Positions 24,395-31,418 are shown, counted from the first letter of the stretch. The stretch: DNA of 40,462 nt from a virus (IMGVR_UViG_3300018080_000063:1-40462); one strand, 5' to 3'. Numbers and translations are program-made. The notes: a model not told the origin generated them from the letters alone.

Positions 24395-25720
24395 ATGGCA
24401 ATAAAAAATAACGGTCTTAACGGTCTCAATCCACGAAGTTACTTAGGTGTCGAAGCTGCATCTCCTCCGAACTTTTCTAGTTATGACAGAGACCCAACTC
24501 AGCAAGACTATATAAGCTTTAATGTTGGTGATATTTGGCTTAATACAACAGCAACTGAAACTGTATGGATGCTCGTTCGTATTTACGATAATATTGGCAC
24601 TTGGGTTAAATTTGGAACCCCTTATTTCTCCGTGCTTAATTTCATAACTGATGCAGGTACCGCAACGCAGGTAGCGTCAGCCATCAATTTATTTGGTGAT
24701 ACGACGCTTGATACTGACGGATCTGGTAATACGGTACATATTAACTTTTCTAGCACTGGCTGGTCTGGTGAAGGAAATTTGCTTATCGGTGGTGGAACTG
24801 ATGCTGCATGGGTAGGATTGACATCAACTGGTGGTACAGTAGATATAACAACATCAGAGCACGCTATAAACTTAGAAGTTATAAGTGTTGGCGGATTGGC
24901 TTCGCTACAAGCAGATTCTGGAGTAGCAACACCTGTCGCATCAAATATAAATGTTGTTGGTGGAACAAATATTCATACAACAGCAGCAGTTGCTAATACA
25001 GTTACTACGGTACTTAATGATGATGTCGTATTAGCAGGTACATTAACTCTTCTTTATACAACATCTGGCGTTGTATCTACTAATGCAGTGGGTTTATTTG
25101 ACTCATCAAACGGTACTGATGGGCAGCTACTTATTGGTTCAACATCTACTGGCATACCTGCATGGGCAAATATTACTTCTACTGGCGGGACTGTTACGGT
25201 AACTAATGATATAAATACTATAGATTTAAGCGCTACGGGGATATCTCAACTTCCATCATCGTTTCTAGCAACACAAGAATCAACAGCTAGCAATGTATTG
25301 GGATTAGCTGACTATTCTTTAGGTAGTTCAGTAGCTCTTACTTCTTCGTATGATATTAATAATGATCTTTATCTTGGTGATGGTGCTGGATCGCCGGCAG
25401 TATTCACTGCGCCACAAACAGGTAAGTATCACCTCTACTTTCAGATATATATATACGGTCAAAATACTCCACAAGAAGAGTGGTATACGGAAATAAGAAT
25501 AGAAGCAACATCAAGGACAGTTCGGAATTATGCCAAATTAACAAGCAATCAACTAACTTATGGTCCAGATATAACACGTGAAATTTTAGTAGTTCTAGAT
25601 ATGACGGCTGCTGATACAGCTACATTTATAGCAAATGTTGTCCATACATCTGCAAATATCGATGTACTGGGCGATGCAACAATTGCTAAGACATATGTAT
25701 ATGGGTATCTTGTAGAATAA
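24395..25720 (+). CDS. Tail fibre with C1q-like tip (tandem fibre array, 3 of 3)
   Basis: The 441-aa product has a head with NFSSYDRDPTQQDYISF, VGDIWLNTTATETVWMLV and GTWVKFGT; shaft modules WSGEGNLLIGGGTDAAWVGL and NGTDGQLLIGSTSTGIPAWA; and a C1q-like tip (AVFTAPQTGKYHLYFQIYIY, LDMTAADTATFIANVVH, YVYGYLVE). It is the last gene of the + strand fibre block and ends 21 bp before a bidirectional terminator that separates it from the convergent early region. Confidence 0.7.
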   Translation: MAIKNNGLNGLNPRSYLGVEAASPPNFSSYDRDPTQQDYISFNVGDIWLNTTATETVWMLVRIYDNIGTWVKFGTPYFSVLNFITDAGTATQVASAINLFGDTTLDTDGSGNTVHINFSSTGWSGEGNLLIGGGTDAAWVGLTSTGGTVDITTSEHAINLEVISVGGLASLQADSGVATPVASNINVVGGTNIHTTAAVANTVTTVLNDDVVLAGTLTLLYTTSGVVSTNAVGLFDSSNGTDGQLLIGSTSTGIPAWANITSTGGTVTVTNDINTIDLSATGISQLPSSFLATQESTASNVLGLADYSLGSSVALTSSYDINNDLYLGDGAGSPAVFTAPQTGKYHLYFQIYIYGQNTPQEEWYTEIRIEATSRTVRNYAKLTSNQLTYGPDITREILVVLDMTAADTATFIANVVHTSANIDVLGDATIAKTYVYGYLVE

Positions 25721-25741
25721 CTTCATTTCCTTCTTTAAAAG

Positions 25742-25783
25742 AAACCTATCATAGTTATGGTTCCATCCTACTATGATAGGTTT
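25742..25783. terminator. Bidirectional terminator between convergent operons
   Basis: A perfect 14-bp stem pairs 25742-25755 with 25770-25783 around a 14-nt loop, with A/T tracts (AAACC.../...GGTTT) at both ends. It terminates the fibre operon on + and the early operon on -. Confidence 0.9.
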
Positions 25784-25815
25784 AAGCAGTGCTTTTCCAG
25801 GAGGAAAGAGCATTA

Positions 25816-26106
25816 TTATACGCTTTTAAAGAGATCTTTTATTGTGTGCCCGTCATCGTTTGCGTAGCCATACAGTAGCAAACATTTCACAATAAAGTCA
25901 TCCTTGAGATAGAGCTTATTGAAGATAGAATCGAGTATATCTTTTGCAAGGACCCATTTAGGCCTACTTTCACTTCTACTTGTTTGCATATAGACGTTAA
26001 AAGTTTCTTTGCCATCATCACCGGTTGTCATTTCTTTCCATATAGAACCATAAGAAGCTGCATCTAGCTTGGTAGGCGCTGTATATTTAGTCATTGGAAG
26101 AGCCAT
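25816..26106 (-). CDS. Unknown early protein (96 aa)
   Basis: Last gene of the minus-strand early operon, 18 bp after the ERF gene. The N-terminal part has KYTAPTKLDAASYGSIWKEM; the C-terminal part has KDILDSIFNKLYLKDDFIVK and GYANDDGHTIKDLFK. Its position beside the annealase suggests a recombination or replication accessory. No motif is recognised. The start is preceded by an AAAGGAGAT-type motif. Confidence 0.6.
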   Translation of the reverse strand: MALPMTKYTAPTKLDAASYGSIWKEMTTGDDGKETFNVYMQTSRSESRPKWVLAKDILDSIFNKLYLKDDFIVKCLLLYGYANDDGHTIKDLFKSV

Positions 26107-26124
26107 AACAATCTCCTTTAAGAA

Positions 26125-26694
26125 TTACTTTTTATCTTCTAAGCTCGTTGACTCATGTAAGCTTGATCCGTCATCATCTTCAGCATCTTTATCACATACA
26201 ATACCAAGCATTGCCTTATACGCATAACGTTCTATATAAGTACATTCACTACCATATGCTTGTCGCTTATTTCTTATATTAGCAGCATATTCAGCTACAT
26301 TTATCTTTATTATTGATCGTAGCCATTGCCCAGATGAATGCATCAATGTTGTAACTATAAATTCAGGGTAACCACTAGCATTTATGGTTGCAGTTCTACA
26401 GCTGAAAGCGAGTTCATTTTCAGCTAAATGTTTCCTTGCGCTTATTACCATTGCTTTATATGAGGTAAAAGCAAACTGAGCTTTAGCATCTTTGCCTAGA
26501 ACAGTTAGTTTTCCTTGAACCTTTGAGAGGGCTAGGGCTATTTTATCTATCTCATCGGACTGATATTTTTCATCAAGAATACAGTGTTTTTTTTCTGTTT
26601 TAATTTCTTTAACTTCTTTGAGTTGCCGATGCAAAGTACGCATGCCCTCTTTAAGCAGCTCTATTTCTTTGAGTAGATCGTTAGTTTCCATCAT
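26125..26694 (-). CDS. erf: ERF-family single-strand annealing protein
   Basis: The 189-aa product has residues 1-45 forming a coiled coil, then the ERF core: DKIALALSKVQGKL (50-63), AFTSYKAMVISARKHLAENELAF, an HSSGQWLRSIIKI strand, and the family signature GSECTYIERYAYKAMLGIV ending in D-AEDDDGSS. ERF proteins (P22 Erf) anneal complementary single strands for recombination and genome circularisation. A GFxF-type start is replaced by AFTSYK. It overlaps the upstream gene by 4 bp. The terminal redundancy of headful-packaged DNA would be recombined by this protein. Confidence 0.85.
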   Translation of the reverse strand: MMETNDLLKEIELLKEGMRTLHRQLKEVKEIKTEKKHCILDEKYQSDEIDKIALALSKVQGKLTVLGKDAKAQFAFTSYKAMVISARKHLAENELAFSCRTATINASGYPEFIVTTLMHSSGQWLRSIIKINVAEYAANIRNKRQAYGSECTYIERYAYKAMLGIVCDKDAEDDDGSSLHESTSLEDKK

Positions 26695-26945
26695 TCCCCA
26701 TAAAGAGTTACAAGGGCCTCAAAGAGATCTATGAGATCTGGATACATTTCATAAACAATACTCTCCACTGGCATAAGTTCTTCTACGATTTGATACATAG
26801 CCTGATAAACATCGTCTCGTCCAGCTGTGTTCATTTTTGATATGTGTTTAGCGGTTCTGCCGAGTGCTTCAAAGGTTGATATCTTGGAGTCTATTTTTTC
26901 AATGAGTTCGTTATATGTATCTAGTAGAGATTTGTTATCATTCAT
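26691..26945 (-). CDS. Small helical early protein (84 aa)
   Basis: The protein is acidic and all-helical (LLDTYNELIEKIDSKISTFEALG, then YQAMYQIVEELMPVESIVYEMYPDLIDLFEALVTLYGE). It overlaps the ERF start by 4 bases, so the two are translated together. It may assist annealing or dimerise with another early protein. The start is preceded by AAAGGATTGTC. No family recognised. Confidence 0.6.
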   Translation of the reverse strand: MNDNKSLLDTYNELIEKIDSKISTFEALGRTAKHISKMNTAGRDDVYQAMYQIVEELMPVESIVYEMYPDLIDLFEALVTLYGE

Positions 26946-26960
26946 GACAATCCTTTACGG

Positions 26961-27167
26961 TTAGAATTTATACCACTCACTATCATCTTTAGGCTTTTCA
27001 AACTCTTTTATATAGCATTTATAGCACGTTAGAGACCATTGGCTACGTGGAGCACCACAAGCACATTTAGGATGTTCAGCTGGAGGATCTACAGAAAGAA
27101 ACCTATCCTCAGCAAAGCTAAGTTCTCTTTCTAGTGCAGTTAGCTTGTTTTTGGTGTCTGCGCTCAC
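26961..27167 (-). CDS. Small zinc-ribbon-like protein (68 aa)
   Basis: Four cysteines in the pattern C-x-C (KCACGAP, about 34-36) and C-x2-C (LTCYKCYIKEF, about 48-51) form a probable zinc knuckle after an N-terminal charged helix. AGGAGCAATA precedes the start. It sits in the early operon, 15 bp before the helical protein gene. It could contact nucleic acid or recombination partners; no more can be said. Confidence 0.65.
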   Translation of the reverse strand: MSADTKNKLTALERELSFAEDRFLSVDPPAEHPKCACGAPRSQWSLTCYKCYIKEFEKPKDDSEWYKF

Positions 27168-27185
27168 TGTTATTGCTCCTGTTGA

Positions 27186-27470
27186 TTATACTATTATTTC
27201 TCGCTCTATGGTTACACGAAGGGATGCATCTTTTAATGCAGTATACGGTTCGATCATTTCTGGAGTGATACTATAATTTTTAGCTACAAGTTTCCAATCT
27301 ATAACGTTACGACCAGGTACGCTAGTTATAGAGATTCCGTAGCCAGAGTATGCTTGATGCCCTACTGATTCAAGAAGCAGTTTACGTGCCTCATTGCGCT
27401 GTTTTGATGCCTTGTCATAGGCTGCTTGGGCTTCTCTGAATAGATTAGCTGCTGCTTTTATTGTATCCAT
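27186..27470 (-). CDS. Early recombination-associated protein (94 aa)
   Basis: The N-terminal helix (NLFREAQAAYDKASKQRNEARKLLLES) is followed by a beta domain YGISITSVPGRNVIDWKLVAKN, then EPYTALKDASLRVTI. The second part follows a pattern I know from the C-terminal region of phage exonuclease/annealing accessory proteins (G-x-V-T-x-x--RKG-VDYK). AAGGC lies 7 bp before the start. First gene of the 27470-to-25816 group. Function remains inferred. Confidence 0.55.
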   Translation of the reverse strand: MDTIKAAANLFREAQAAYDKASKQRNEARKLLLESVGHQAYSGYGISITSVPGRNVIDWKLVAKNYSITPEMIEPYTALKDASLRVTIEREIIV

Positions 27471-27663
27471 TTTTGTGCCTTTATTTCCTTGTTTTCCTTT
27501 TTATCCGTTGTACCGTAAAAACATTATAATGTTAAAAATTATGCTAAGAATTATTGCTAAAGTAGACAAAAAACTAAATATAAAAACTTTTCTTCTGGTT
27601 TTATTTATTTCATTGAGAGTCTTATTAATATCATTCATCTTATTCTATTTTCCAATGTGGCGA
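27471..27663. promoter_or_regulatory. Gap between early genes, possible minus-strand promoter
   Basis: This 193-bp AT-rich gap lies between two minus-strand genes. On the minus strand it contains a perfect TATAAT (about 27522-27527), lacking a good -35 at 17 bp. It may start transcription of the 27470-25816 genes. A + strand frame for a hydrophobic peptide (27530-27690) also crosses it, but it has no Shine-Dalgarno motif. Confidence 0.35.
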
Positions 27664-28107
27664 TTAAACGGCTTCAGTTATTGGGTATAATTCATCTTCA
27701 TATATCCAATAATTTATATAATCAATAGATGTCCCGCCATCAGCAGGATGATGGCTAAATCTATCATTTTCATAGTGAGCTGTGTGAATCCCAGTTTCCT
27801 TGTTGTACACAATGACTGCGCTATTTTCTAATGGCTTATTTACTCTCCTATCTTTCCAATAAAAATTTATTCCACCTTCTTGATTGTAATTGATCGCATC
27901 GTCTTCTAAAGCAATAAATTGATAGCATTCAACCAGGTTCGCAAGTATTGAAATAATTAATTCTGCCTCTTTATTATCATTTGGAATTAAAGAAATCGCC
28001 TTCTCGGCAAGATCATGGGGACTAAGATCACTATTTTCTAATAAATATTTGTCTACTTTTTTTCCATTATCTTTCCAAGAAAAATTTGTCTTCATATCTT
28101 TATCCAT
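27664..28107 (-). CDS. Unknown early protein (147 aa)
   Basis: An N-terminal helical half (KKVDKYLLENSDLSPHDLAEKAISLIP, LIISILANLVECYQF) is joined to a C-terminal half with YWKDRRVNKPLENSAVIVYNKET, DRFSHHPADGG and YWIYEDELYP. The last part (a YW-Y-x-E-LYP ending) recalls small phage proteins related to DUF551. It overlaps the upstream gene by 8 bp. Early, probably host-directed, function unknown. Confidence 0.6.
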   Translation of the reverse strand: MDKDMKTNFSWKDNGKKVDKYLLENSDLSPHDLAEKAISLIPNDNKEAELIISILANLVECYQFIALEDDAINYNQEGGINFYWKDRRVNKPLENSAVIVYNKETGIHTAHYENDRFSHHPADGGTSIDYINYWIYEDELYPITEAV

Positions 28108-28447
28108 CGTATTCTCTAATTTTCTTAATTACATCTTCGATACTATTATTTTCTACTATCTCCCCATTTAGTTCAGCATAAAGTAACTCATCGCATTTTG
28201 TTTCCGCATACATATTGGTAAGACTTACAGCAGAAACAAACACAGTATTTTCGCATCTTTTTAATTTTCCATCTGTATATACACAGATGGCTTCATCATC
28301 TGGAGAGAAATCTGTTTCATATTTATTATTTGCGATCCAGTAGATATTTTCATCGTCATTCCAATATTTCTTTAAGTAATGGCGTTTTAGTCCGATTCCC
28401 CTATCGCCAAAGAAATCTTGAATATTTTTAAATGTTAGTTTTTTCAT
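28100..28447 (-). CDS. Unknown early protein (115 aa), first of the divergent operon
   Basis: The protein begins KKLTFKNIQDFFGDRG and contains YWNDDENIYWIANNKYETDF, DDEAICVYTDGKL and a C-terminal helix ENNSIEDVIKKIREYDG. It is the promoter-proximal gene of the minus-strand early region, reading away from the HTH gene at 28547. Its expression is expected to be governed by the repeat-bearing region 28467-28526. No family is recognised. Confidence 0.6.
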   Translation of the reverse strand: MKKLTFKNIQDFFGDRGIGLKRHYLKKYWNDDENIYWIANNKYETDFSPDDEAICVYTDGKLKRCENTVFVSAVSLTNMYAETKCDELLYAELNGEIVENNSIEDVIKKIREYDG

Positions 28448-28466
28448 CGCATTCCTAGCATTCCTA

Positions 28467-28495
28467 TTGCTTATTTTGGTTTATTCACATATAAT
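28467..28495 (+). promoter_or_regulatory. Promoter for the HTH gene
   Basis: TTGCTT (28467-28472), a 17-bp spacer and a perfect TATAAT (28490-28495) form a strong sigma70-type promoter for the gene at 28547. The predicted start lies near 28502, inside the decamer repeats. On the minus strand TTTACA (28514-28509), N17 and TATGTG (28491-28486) give an overlapping divergent promoter for the early genes. Confidence 0.75.
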
Positions 28496-28496
28496 A

Positions 28497-28526
28497 AGTG
28501 TAAACCAATGTAAAGTAATGTCAAGT
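28497..28526. promoter_or_regulatory. Three tandem 10-bp operator-like repeats
   Basis: AGTGTAAACC, AATGTAAAGT and AATGTCAAGT follow each other without gaps (28497-28506, 28507-28516, 28517-28526). One-turn spacing puts the same bases on the same DNA face. They cover the start point of the + promoter and the -35 of the minus promoter, so a protein bound there, most simply the HTH product of 28547, would control both directions. Confidence 0.65.
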
Positions 28527-28546
28527 GTGTATAGGGATAAGCTTCT

Positions 28547-28753
28547 ATGATTGATTATGCAAATAAATTTAGAATACATGACCGTTTGATGAACACTATG
28601 AGAGAAAAAGATTTAAATGTTACTGATGTAAGTAGGGAAACTGGGCTAAGTCGAGTAACAATATATAGAATCATTAACAACGAGAAGATAGCTTTAAAGT
28701 CTGTTTTAAAGATGGACAAATGGATGACAGACATCTTCTGTATTATTCAATAA
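28547..28753 (+). CDS. Small HTH regulator (68 aa), Cro/XRE-like
   Basis: Residues about 22-50 (LNVTDVSRETGLSRVTIYRIINNEK) fit a helix-turn-helix with the conserved G at the turn and a recognition helix SRVTIYRI. The rest is a short helical extension. AGGGATAAG precedes the ATG. It is the only + strand gene in the early region and faces the minus-strand early operon across the operator-like decamers, the layout of a repressor/Cro switch. No integrase is present, so the switch may serve timing rather than lysogeny. Confidence 0.75.
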   Translation: MIDYANKFRIHDRLMNTMREKDLNVTDVSRETGLSRVTIYRIINNEKIALKSVLKMDKWMTDIFCIIQ

Positions 28754-28787
28754 GATTAGAATAACTTGAATGTTCCTTTGTTAGGGA

Positions 28788-28823
28788 GGGGGGTACAAGG
28801 TTACACTGCGCCAAGTGCCCCCC
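28788..28823. other. GC-rich stem-loop in non-coding gap
   Basis: GGGGGGTAC (28788-28796) pairs with GTGCCCCCC (28815-28823), nine pairs with one G-T, around an 18-nt loop. There is no T tract on either strand. In an AT-rich genome this is unusual. It lies after the HTH gene in the 28754-28898 gap, which otherwise shows nothing. It may stabilise the HTH mRNA or be a small RNA. Confidence 0.45.
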
Positions 28824-28898
28824 GTAATAGGTAACATCTGTATGATAGCAGTCTTTGAATAGTATTGCTAGATCGTACTTTGTGTGATATAAAATGTG

Positions 28899-29102
28899 TT
28901 AGTCCGTTGTGGTAGCGGTTATTGAACCTCCGTTTACTGATATAGCAGGACTAGTACTACGCATGTGGGCGCTAAGGTTTGTGACTCCCCTGGCGCTTAT
29001 ATGTGAGATTGAGTAGGCATCCGTTTCGTAATCCCTGGGACTGGTTTTGTTAGATAGACCGATCCTGGGGGTCTTTTGTTTCTTGTAAGAACTAATAGAC
29101 AT
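28899..29102 (-). CDS. Doubtful small protein downstream of SSB (67 aa)
   Basis: The ATG follows the SSB stop directly (TAA-ATG), so it could be translated by re-initiation, but no Shine-Dalgarno motif is seen. The sequence is Ser/Thr/Arg-rich (TSPRDYETDAYSISHISARG) and has a higher GC content than neighbours. No domain is recognised. It may be a non-coding segment that happens to stay open. Confidence 0.35.
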   Translation of the reverse strand: MSISSYKKQKTPRIGLSNKTSPRDYETDAYSISHISARGVTNLSAHMRSTSPAISVNGGSITATTTD

Positions 29103-29453
29103 TTAAAGTAGAGTTATACTTTCAGCTTGTATACAGTGGAAAGTGATTTCGTCGTTTGTTTGTTGATCTATAAAGTTATTATATTTAAGCTTGCCGCTTA
29201 CACAAACGCGAGAATTATGATTTAGCCTATGAGCATATTCTTGTGCTAAATTTCCCCACATTTGAACATTAATAAAACAAACTTCTTCTAATACACCTTC
29301 GTACTCATCAATAACTAGCGTGATCACCTTAATGGTAAACTTACAGAGCTCGAATGTCCTGTTGATGATTTTGAAATTTGGATCTCCATAAAGATGCCCT
29401 ATCATGATGATATTATTACATGGTTGAATAGTATCATTTGATATATCTTCCAT
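29103..29453 (-). CDS. ssb: Single-stranded DNA-binding protein
   Basis: The 116-aa OB-fold has NNIIMIGHLYGDPNFKI (13-29), FELCKFTIKV, CFINVQMWGNLAQEYAHRL (the W-x-x-x-A-E strand of SSB) and SRVCVSGKLKYNNF. It lacks the acidic DDDIPF-like tail of bacterial SSBs, ending ESITLL. The start at ATG 29453 is chosen because AAGG lies 6-9 bp upstream and the protein then has normal SSB size. The frame stays open to 29672, but that part spans two terminator hairpins and has weak starts (TTG 29672; ATG 29603 with AAGGG). It covers single strands in replication and recombination with ERF. Confidence 0.85.
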   Translation of the reverse strand: MEDISNDTIQPCNNIIMIGHLYGDPNFKIINRTFELCKFTIKVITLVIDEYEGVLEEVCFINVQMWGNLAQEYAHRLNHNSRVCVSGKLKYNNFIDQQTNDEITFHCIQAESITLL

Positions 29454-29495
29454 ATTTGCCTTAATAATTTGCAATGTTTTTTTGTTTTTGAGTAT

Positions 29496-29521
29496 AAAAA
29501 AAGGACCGTTGTCCACGGTCC
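29496..29521 (-). terminator. Terminator/attenuator before SSB (proximal)
   Basis: Read on the minus strand, GGACCGT-GGACA-ACGGTCC is a perfect 7-bp stem followed by seven T. It lies 43 bp before the SSB start, in its leader. Confidence 0.8.
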
Positions 29522-29530
29522 CCCCAAAGC

Positions 29531-29555
29531 AAAAACCCCTGTAATTCAACAGAGG
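29531..29555 (-). terminator. Terminator/attenuator before SSB (distal)
   Basis: On the minus strand CCTCTGT-TGAATT-ACAGGGG forms seven pairs (one T-G) followed by TTTTT, directly upstream of the second hairpin. The pair looks like a double stop for transcripts started near 29683. Confidence 0.65.
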
Positions 29556-29688
29556 CTTAACTTTTTGTCCCACTTCAAGTAGTCTATGAGTATCCCTAAA
29601 CATAAAACCCTTGAAAGGTAGTAATGATTCGCTCTCACACAAATCAAAAGGTAGTCCAAAATTAACACACAATTCACTAAATCACAAG

Positions 29689-29698
29689 CATTATCGCA
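29689..29698 (-). promoter_or_regulatory. Possible extended -10 promoter for the SSB leader
   Basis: The minus strand reads TTGCGATAAT, an extended -10 type element (TGnGATAAT), with no clear -35. Transcripts from it would cross the two terminator hairpins before reaching SSB. Confidence 0.35.
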
Positions 29699-29765
29699 AA
29701 AAACCCCGGAAACAAAGGCTTTTACTTTTCTGCCTGGCTTAGAGACTGGGTTTAGTAAAAGTTCA

Positions 29766-30656
29766 TTGCAGCGTGCTAAGCATCGTGCGTTAGCTCGTTT
29801 TATAAATCAAACTTCAACATCAGTAAACGATTTAGCCCATAAGATAGACCAACTACCTGATAGCGTATTGGATGTCTTAGGATATATTTTAGAGTTGATG
29901 AAGAAATATAAGTATGCGTACCCATCTCGAGTAACGATAGGTAAAGCGGTCGGTCTCAATCCTTCTACGGTTAGCGAGAAAACAGGGATTTTAAAAGATC
30001 TTGGAATTCTTGAGGTGAAACAAAAAAATAATGATAGCAATTGTTACTACGCCACCCCACTTCTTAATGATCTTTTAAAGACGCCAGTGCTTTATAGGAG
30101 ATTTCCTCATTTAAGGTTGTTTTCTGTTGTTCTTTTGACAGCTTTTACATTATTCAATAATCCATCTAGCAACGTAAATAAGATAGACCCGACACTAAGT
30201 TTAATTAGTAAAAGGAGTTTATTAAAATATAGTTATATTAAAGAGAAAGACTTACATTGCATAAACAAAAAACAGAGCGTGAAGGCAGAAAAATTTACTT
30301 GGCAAGAATCTGGGCAGTGTAAATCTAAGTTTGTTAAAAAAAATAGTGATGGGAGAGGAGATAAAGCTGTGAATGCAGGAAAAACAGTTCCAGTAATAAT
30401 ACCACAACGCATCAAGGACGAAGATTCTTATAAATCAGAGACAGATACCTATACTAAAGAACAACGTGATCTGAAGGCAAAAGAGATAACAGCAGATCCC
30501 CTTTTAGAGATTGCTAAGTTAAGACGCATGGCAGAAAAGGAAGACTCGCCTTTTGCTATGATAAATGGGGCAGAGTACGCGAGGAAATTTTATACAGATC
30601 TAGCTAATGTAAAAGAGCAAGAGCTTATAGATAAGCTTAATAACGTGCCAGAATAG
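29766..30656 (+). CDS. Replication initiator-like protein with winged-helix N-domain
   Basis: The product is up to 296 aa, start uncertain: no ATG with a good motif is near, TTG 29766 is the first candidate and ATG 29901 (MKKYKYAYPS) a shorter one. Residues about 33-85 (VLGYILELMKKYKYAYPSRVTIGKAVGLNPSTVSEKTGILKDLGILEVK is the region) are a winged helix of the type at the N-terminus of lambda O-like and RepA-like initiators. The rest is basic and poorly ordered, as in host-helicase recruiters. It lies divergent from SSB. Phage-origin recognition and helicase loading are inferred; a transcription regulator is the alternative. Confidence 0.6.
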   Translation: MQRAKHRALARFINQTSTSVNDLAHKIDQLPDSVLDVLGYILELMKKYKYAYPSRVTIGKAVGLNPSTVSEKTGILKDLGILEVKQKNNDSNCYYATPLLNDLLKTPVLYRRFPHLRLFSVVLLTAFTLFNNPSSNVNKIDPTLSLISKRSLLKYSYIKEKDLHCINKKQSVKAEKFTWQESGQCKSKFVKKNSDGRGDKAVNAGKTVPVIIPQRIKDEDSYKSETDTYTKEQRDLKAKEITADPLLEIAKLRRMAEKEDSPFAMINGAEYARKFYTDLANVKEQELIDKLNNVPE

Positions 30657-30712
30657 CCTATTTTTAGTAAGATATTTAATAAGTGAAACGAATAGCAATT
30701 AAGGAGCAACGA

Positions 30713-31051
30713 ATGGGAAAAGGATCAATAAAAGGGTTTCTTACAACAGAAGAAGCTTCAGCGTATATAGGTAGGTGTCCATCAGCATTAAGTTATTGGC
30801 GTTCTTTAGGGTTAGTAACCCCGTTTAAGTTTAAGAATAATTTACGTAGTTATTACTTAAAAGAAGAGCTCGATAGCGCAATCAAAGCAATGCAAAAAGG
30901 TAAGAAGCAGATCCCTTATGATACGGCTCCCTTGTCACCAAAGGTTACAGGTAAAGATCTACGAAACGATAGGCTCTTTTACTTAGCTATGGCATTGAAT
31001 GCACTTCTCTTTGTCGTACATGCTTATTTTCTCTTTAAGCGATACTTGTAG
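30713..31051 (+). CDS. Membrane-anchored excisionase/MerR-type HTH protein (112 aa)
   Basis: ATG 30713 has AAGGAGC 6 bp upstream. Residues 9-55 (FLTTEEASAYIGRCPSALSYWRSLG, then SYYLKEELDSAI) form an HTH_17/MerR-like winged helix. A basic linker (56-85) leads to a C-terminal membrane helix (LFYLAMALNALLFVVHAYFLF, about 88-108) ending KRYL. A DNA-binding head tied to the membrane is unusual for a phage; it could attach phage DNA to the envelope or sense a membrane signal. The next gene starts 7 bp after the stop. Confidence 0.65.
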   Translation: MGKGSIKGFLTTEEASAYIGRCPSALSYWRSLGLVTPFKFKNNLRSYYLKEELDSAIKAMQKGKKQIPYDTAPLSPKVTGKDLRNDRLFYLAMALNALLFVVHAYFLFKRYL

Positions 31052-31058
31052 GAGAACT

Positions 31059-31403
31059 ATGCACTGGATTTCTGTTAAAAAAGGATTACCAGAAGAAGAT
31101 GAACATGTTTTTGTACATGTTTCATTATCAGAAAAAATATGTACAAAAGGAGAGAAGAATCAACGATGTTACTTAGTTCAAGCTTTTTATAGTTGCGATG
31201 TATTTGAAGGCAGATCTGAGAAGACAAGTTGGATGGACCTAACGCCTAATGTCACACATTGGTTCAAAACTGAAGAGCCTAAAGAAAAAATAGTCTGGCA
31301 TTCTTTCTGCCAAGGCAATCGCATTGTGGGTGCTAAAGAAGTAAGAGATGATTATTCAGAAATAAAAGAAAAATATCTTGATATTGATCACCCAAATTTA
31401 TAA
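31059..31403 (+). CDS. DUF551-like small protein (114 aa)
   Basis: ATG 31059 is preceded by TAGGAG. It starts MHWISVKKGLPEEDEHVFVH, the W-I-x-V-x-x-x-LP opening of DUF551, and has the family's T-HW ending (NVTHWFKTEEP, about 65-75). The C-terminal extension with WHSFCQGNRIVGAKEV is specific to this gene. DUF551 proteins are common in early regions of phages; function unknown. It is 15 bp before a second, related gene. Confidence 0.7.
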   Translation: MHWISVKKGLPEEDEHVFVHVSLSEKICTKGEKNQRCYLVQAFYSCDVFEGRSEKTSWMDLTPNVTHWFKTEEPKEKIVWHSFCQGNRIVGAKEVRDDYSEIKEKYLDIDHPNL

Positions 31404-31418
31404 CTGCTAGGAGCAACA

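Noticed and set aside
25595-25813. Minus-strand frame over the convergent terminator
   Set aside because: Spans the 14-bp terminator stem and the fibre gene end; no homology or start motif.
27530-27690. + strand hydrophobic peptide frame between early minus-strand genes
   Set aside because: No Shine-Dalgarno motif; hydrophobicity follows from the T-rich sequence; overlaps the end of a better gene.
29454-29672. N-terminal extension of SSB as real protein
   Set aside because: It is encoded by two intrinsic terminator hairpins with T runs, starts at a TTG without motif, and SSB is of normal size without it.
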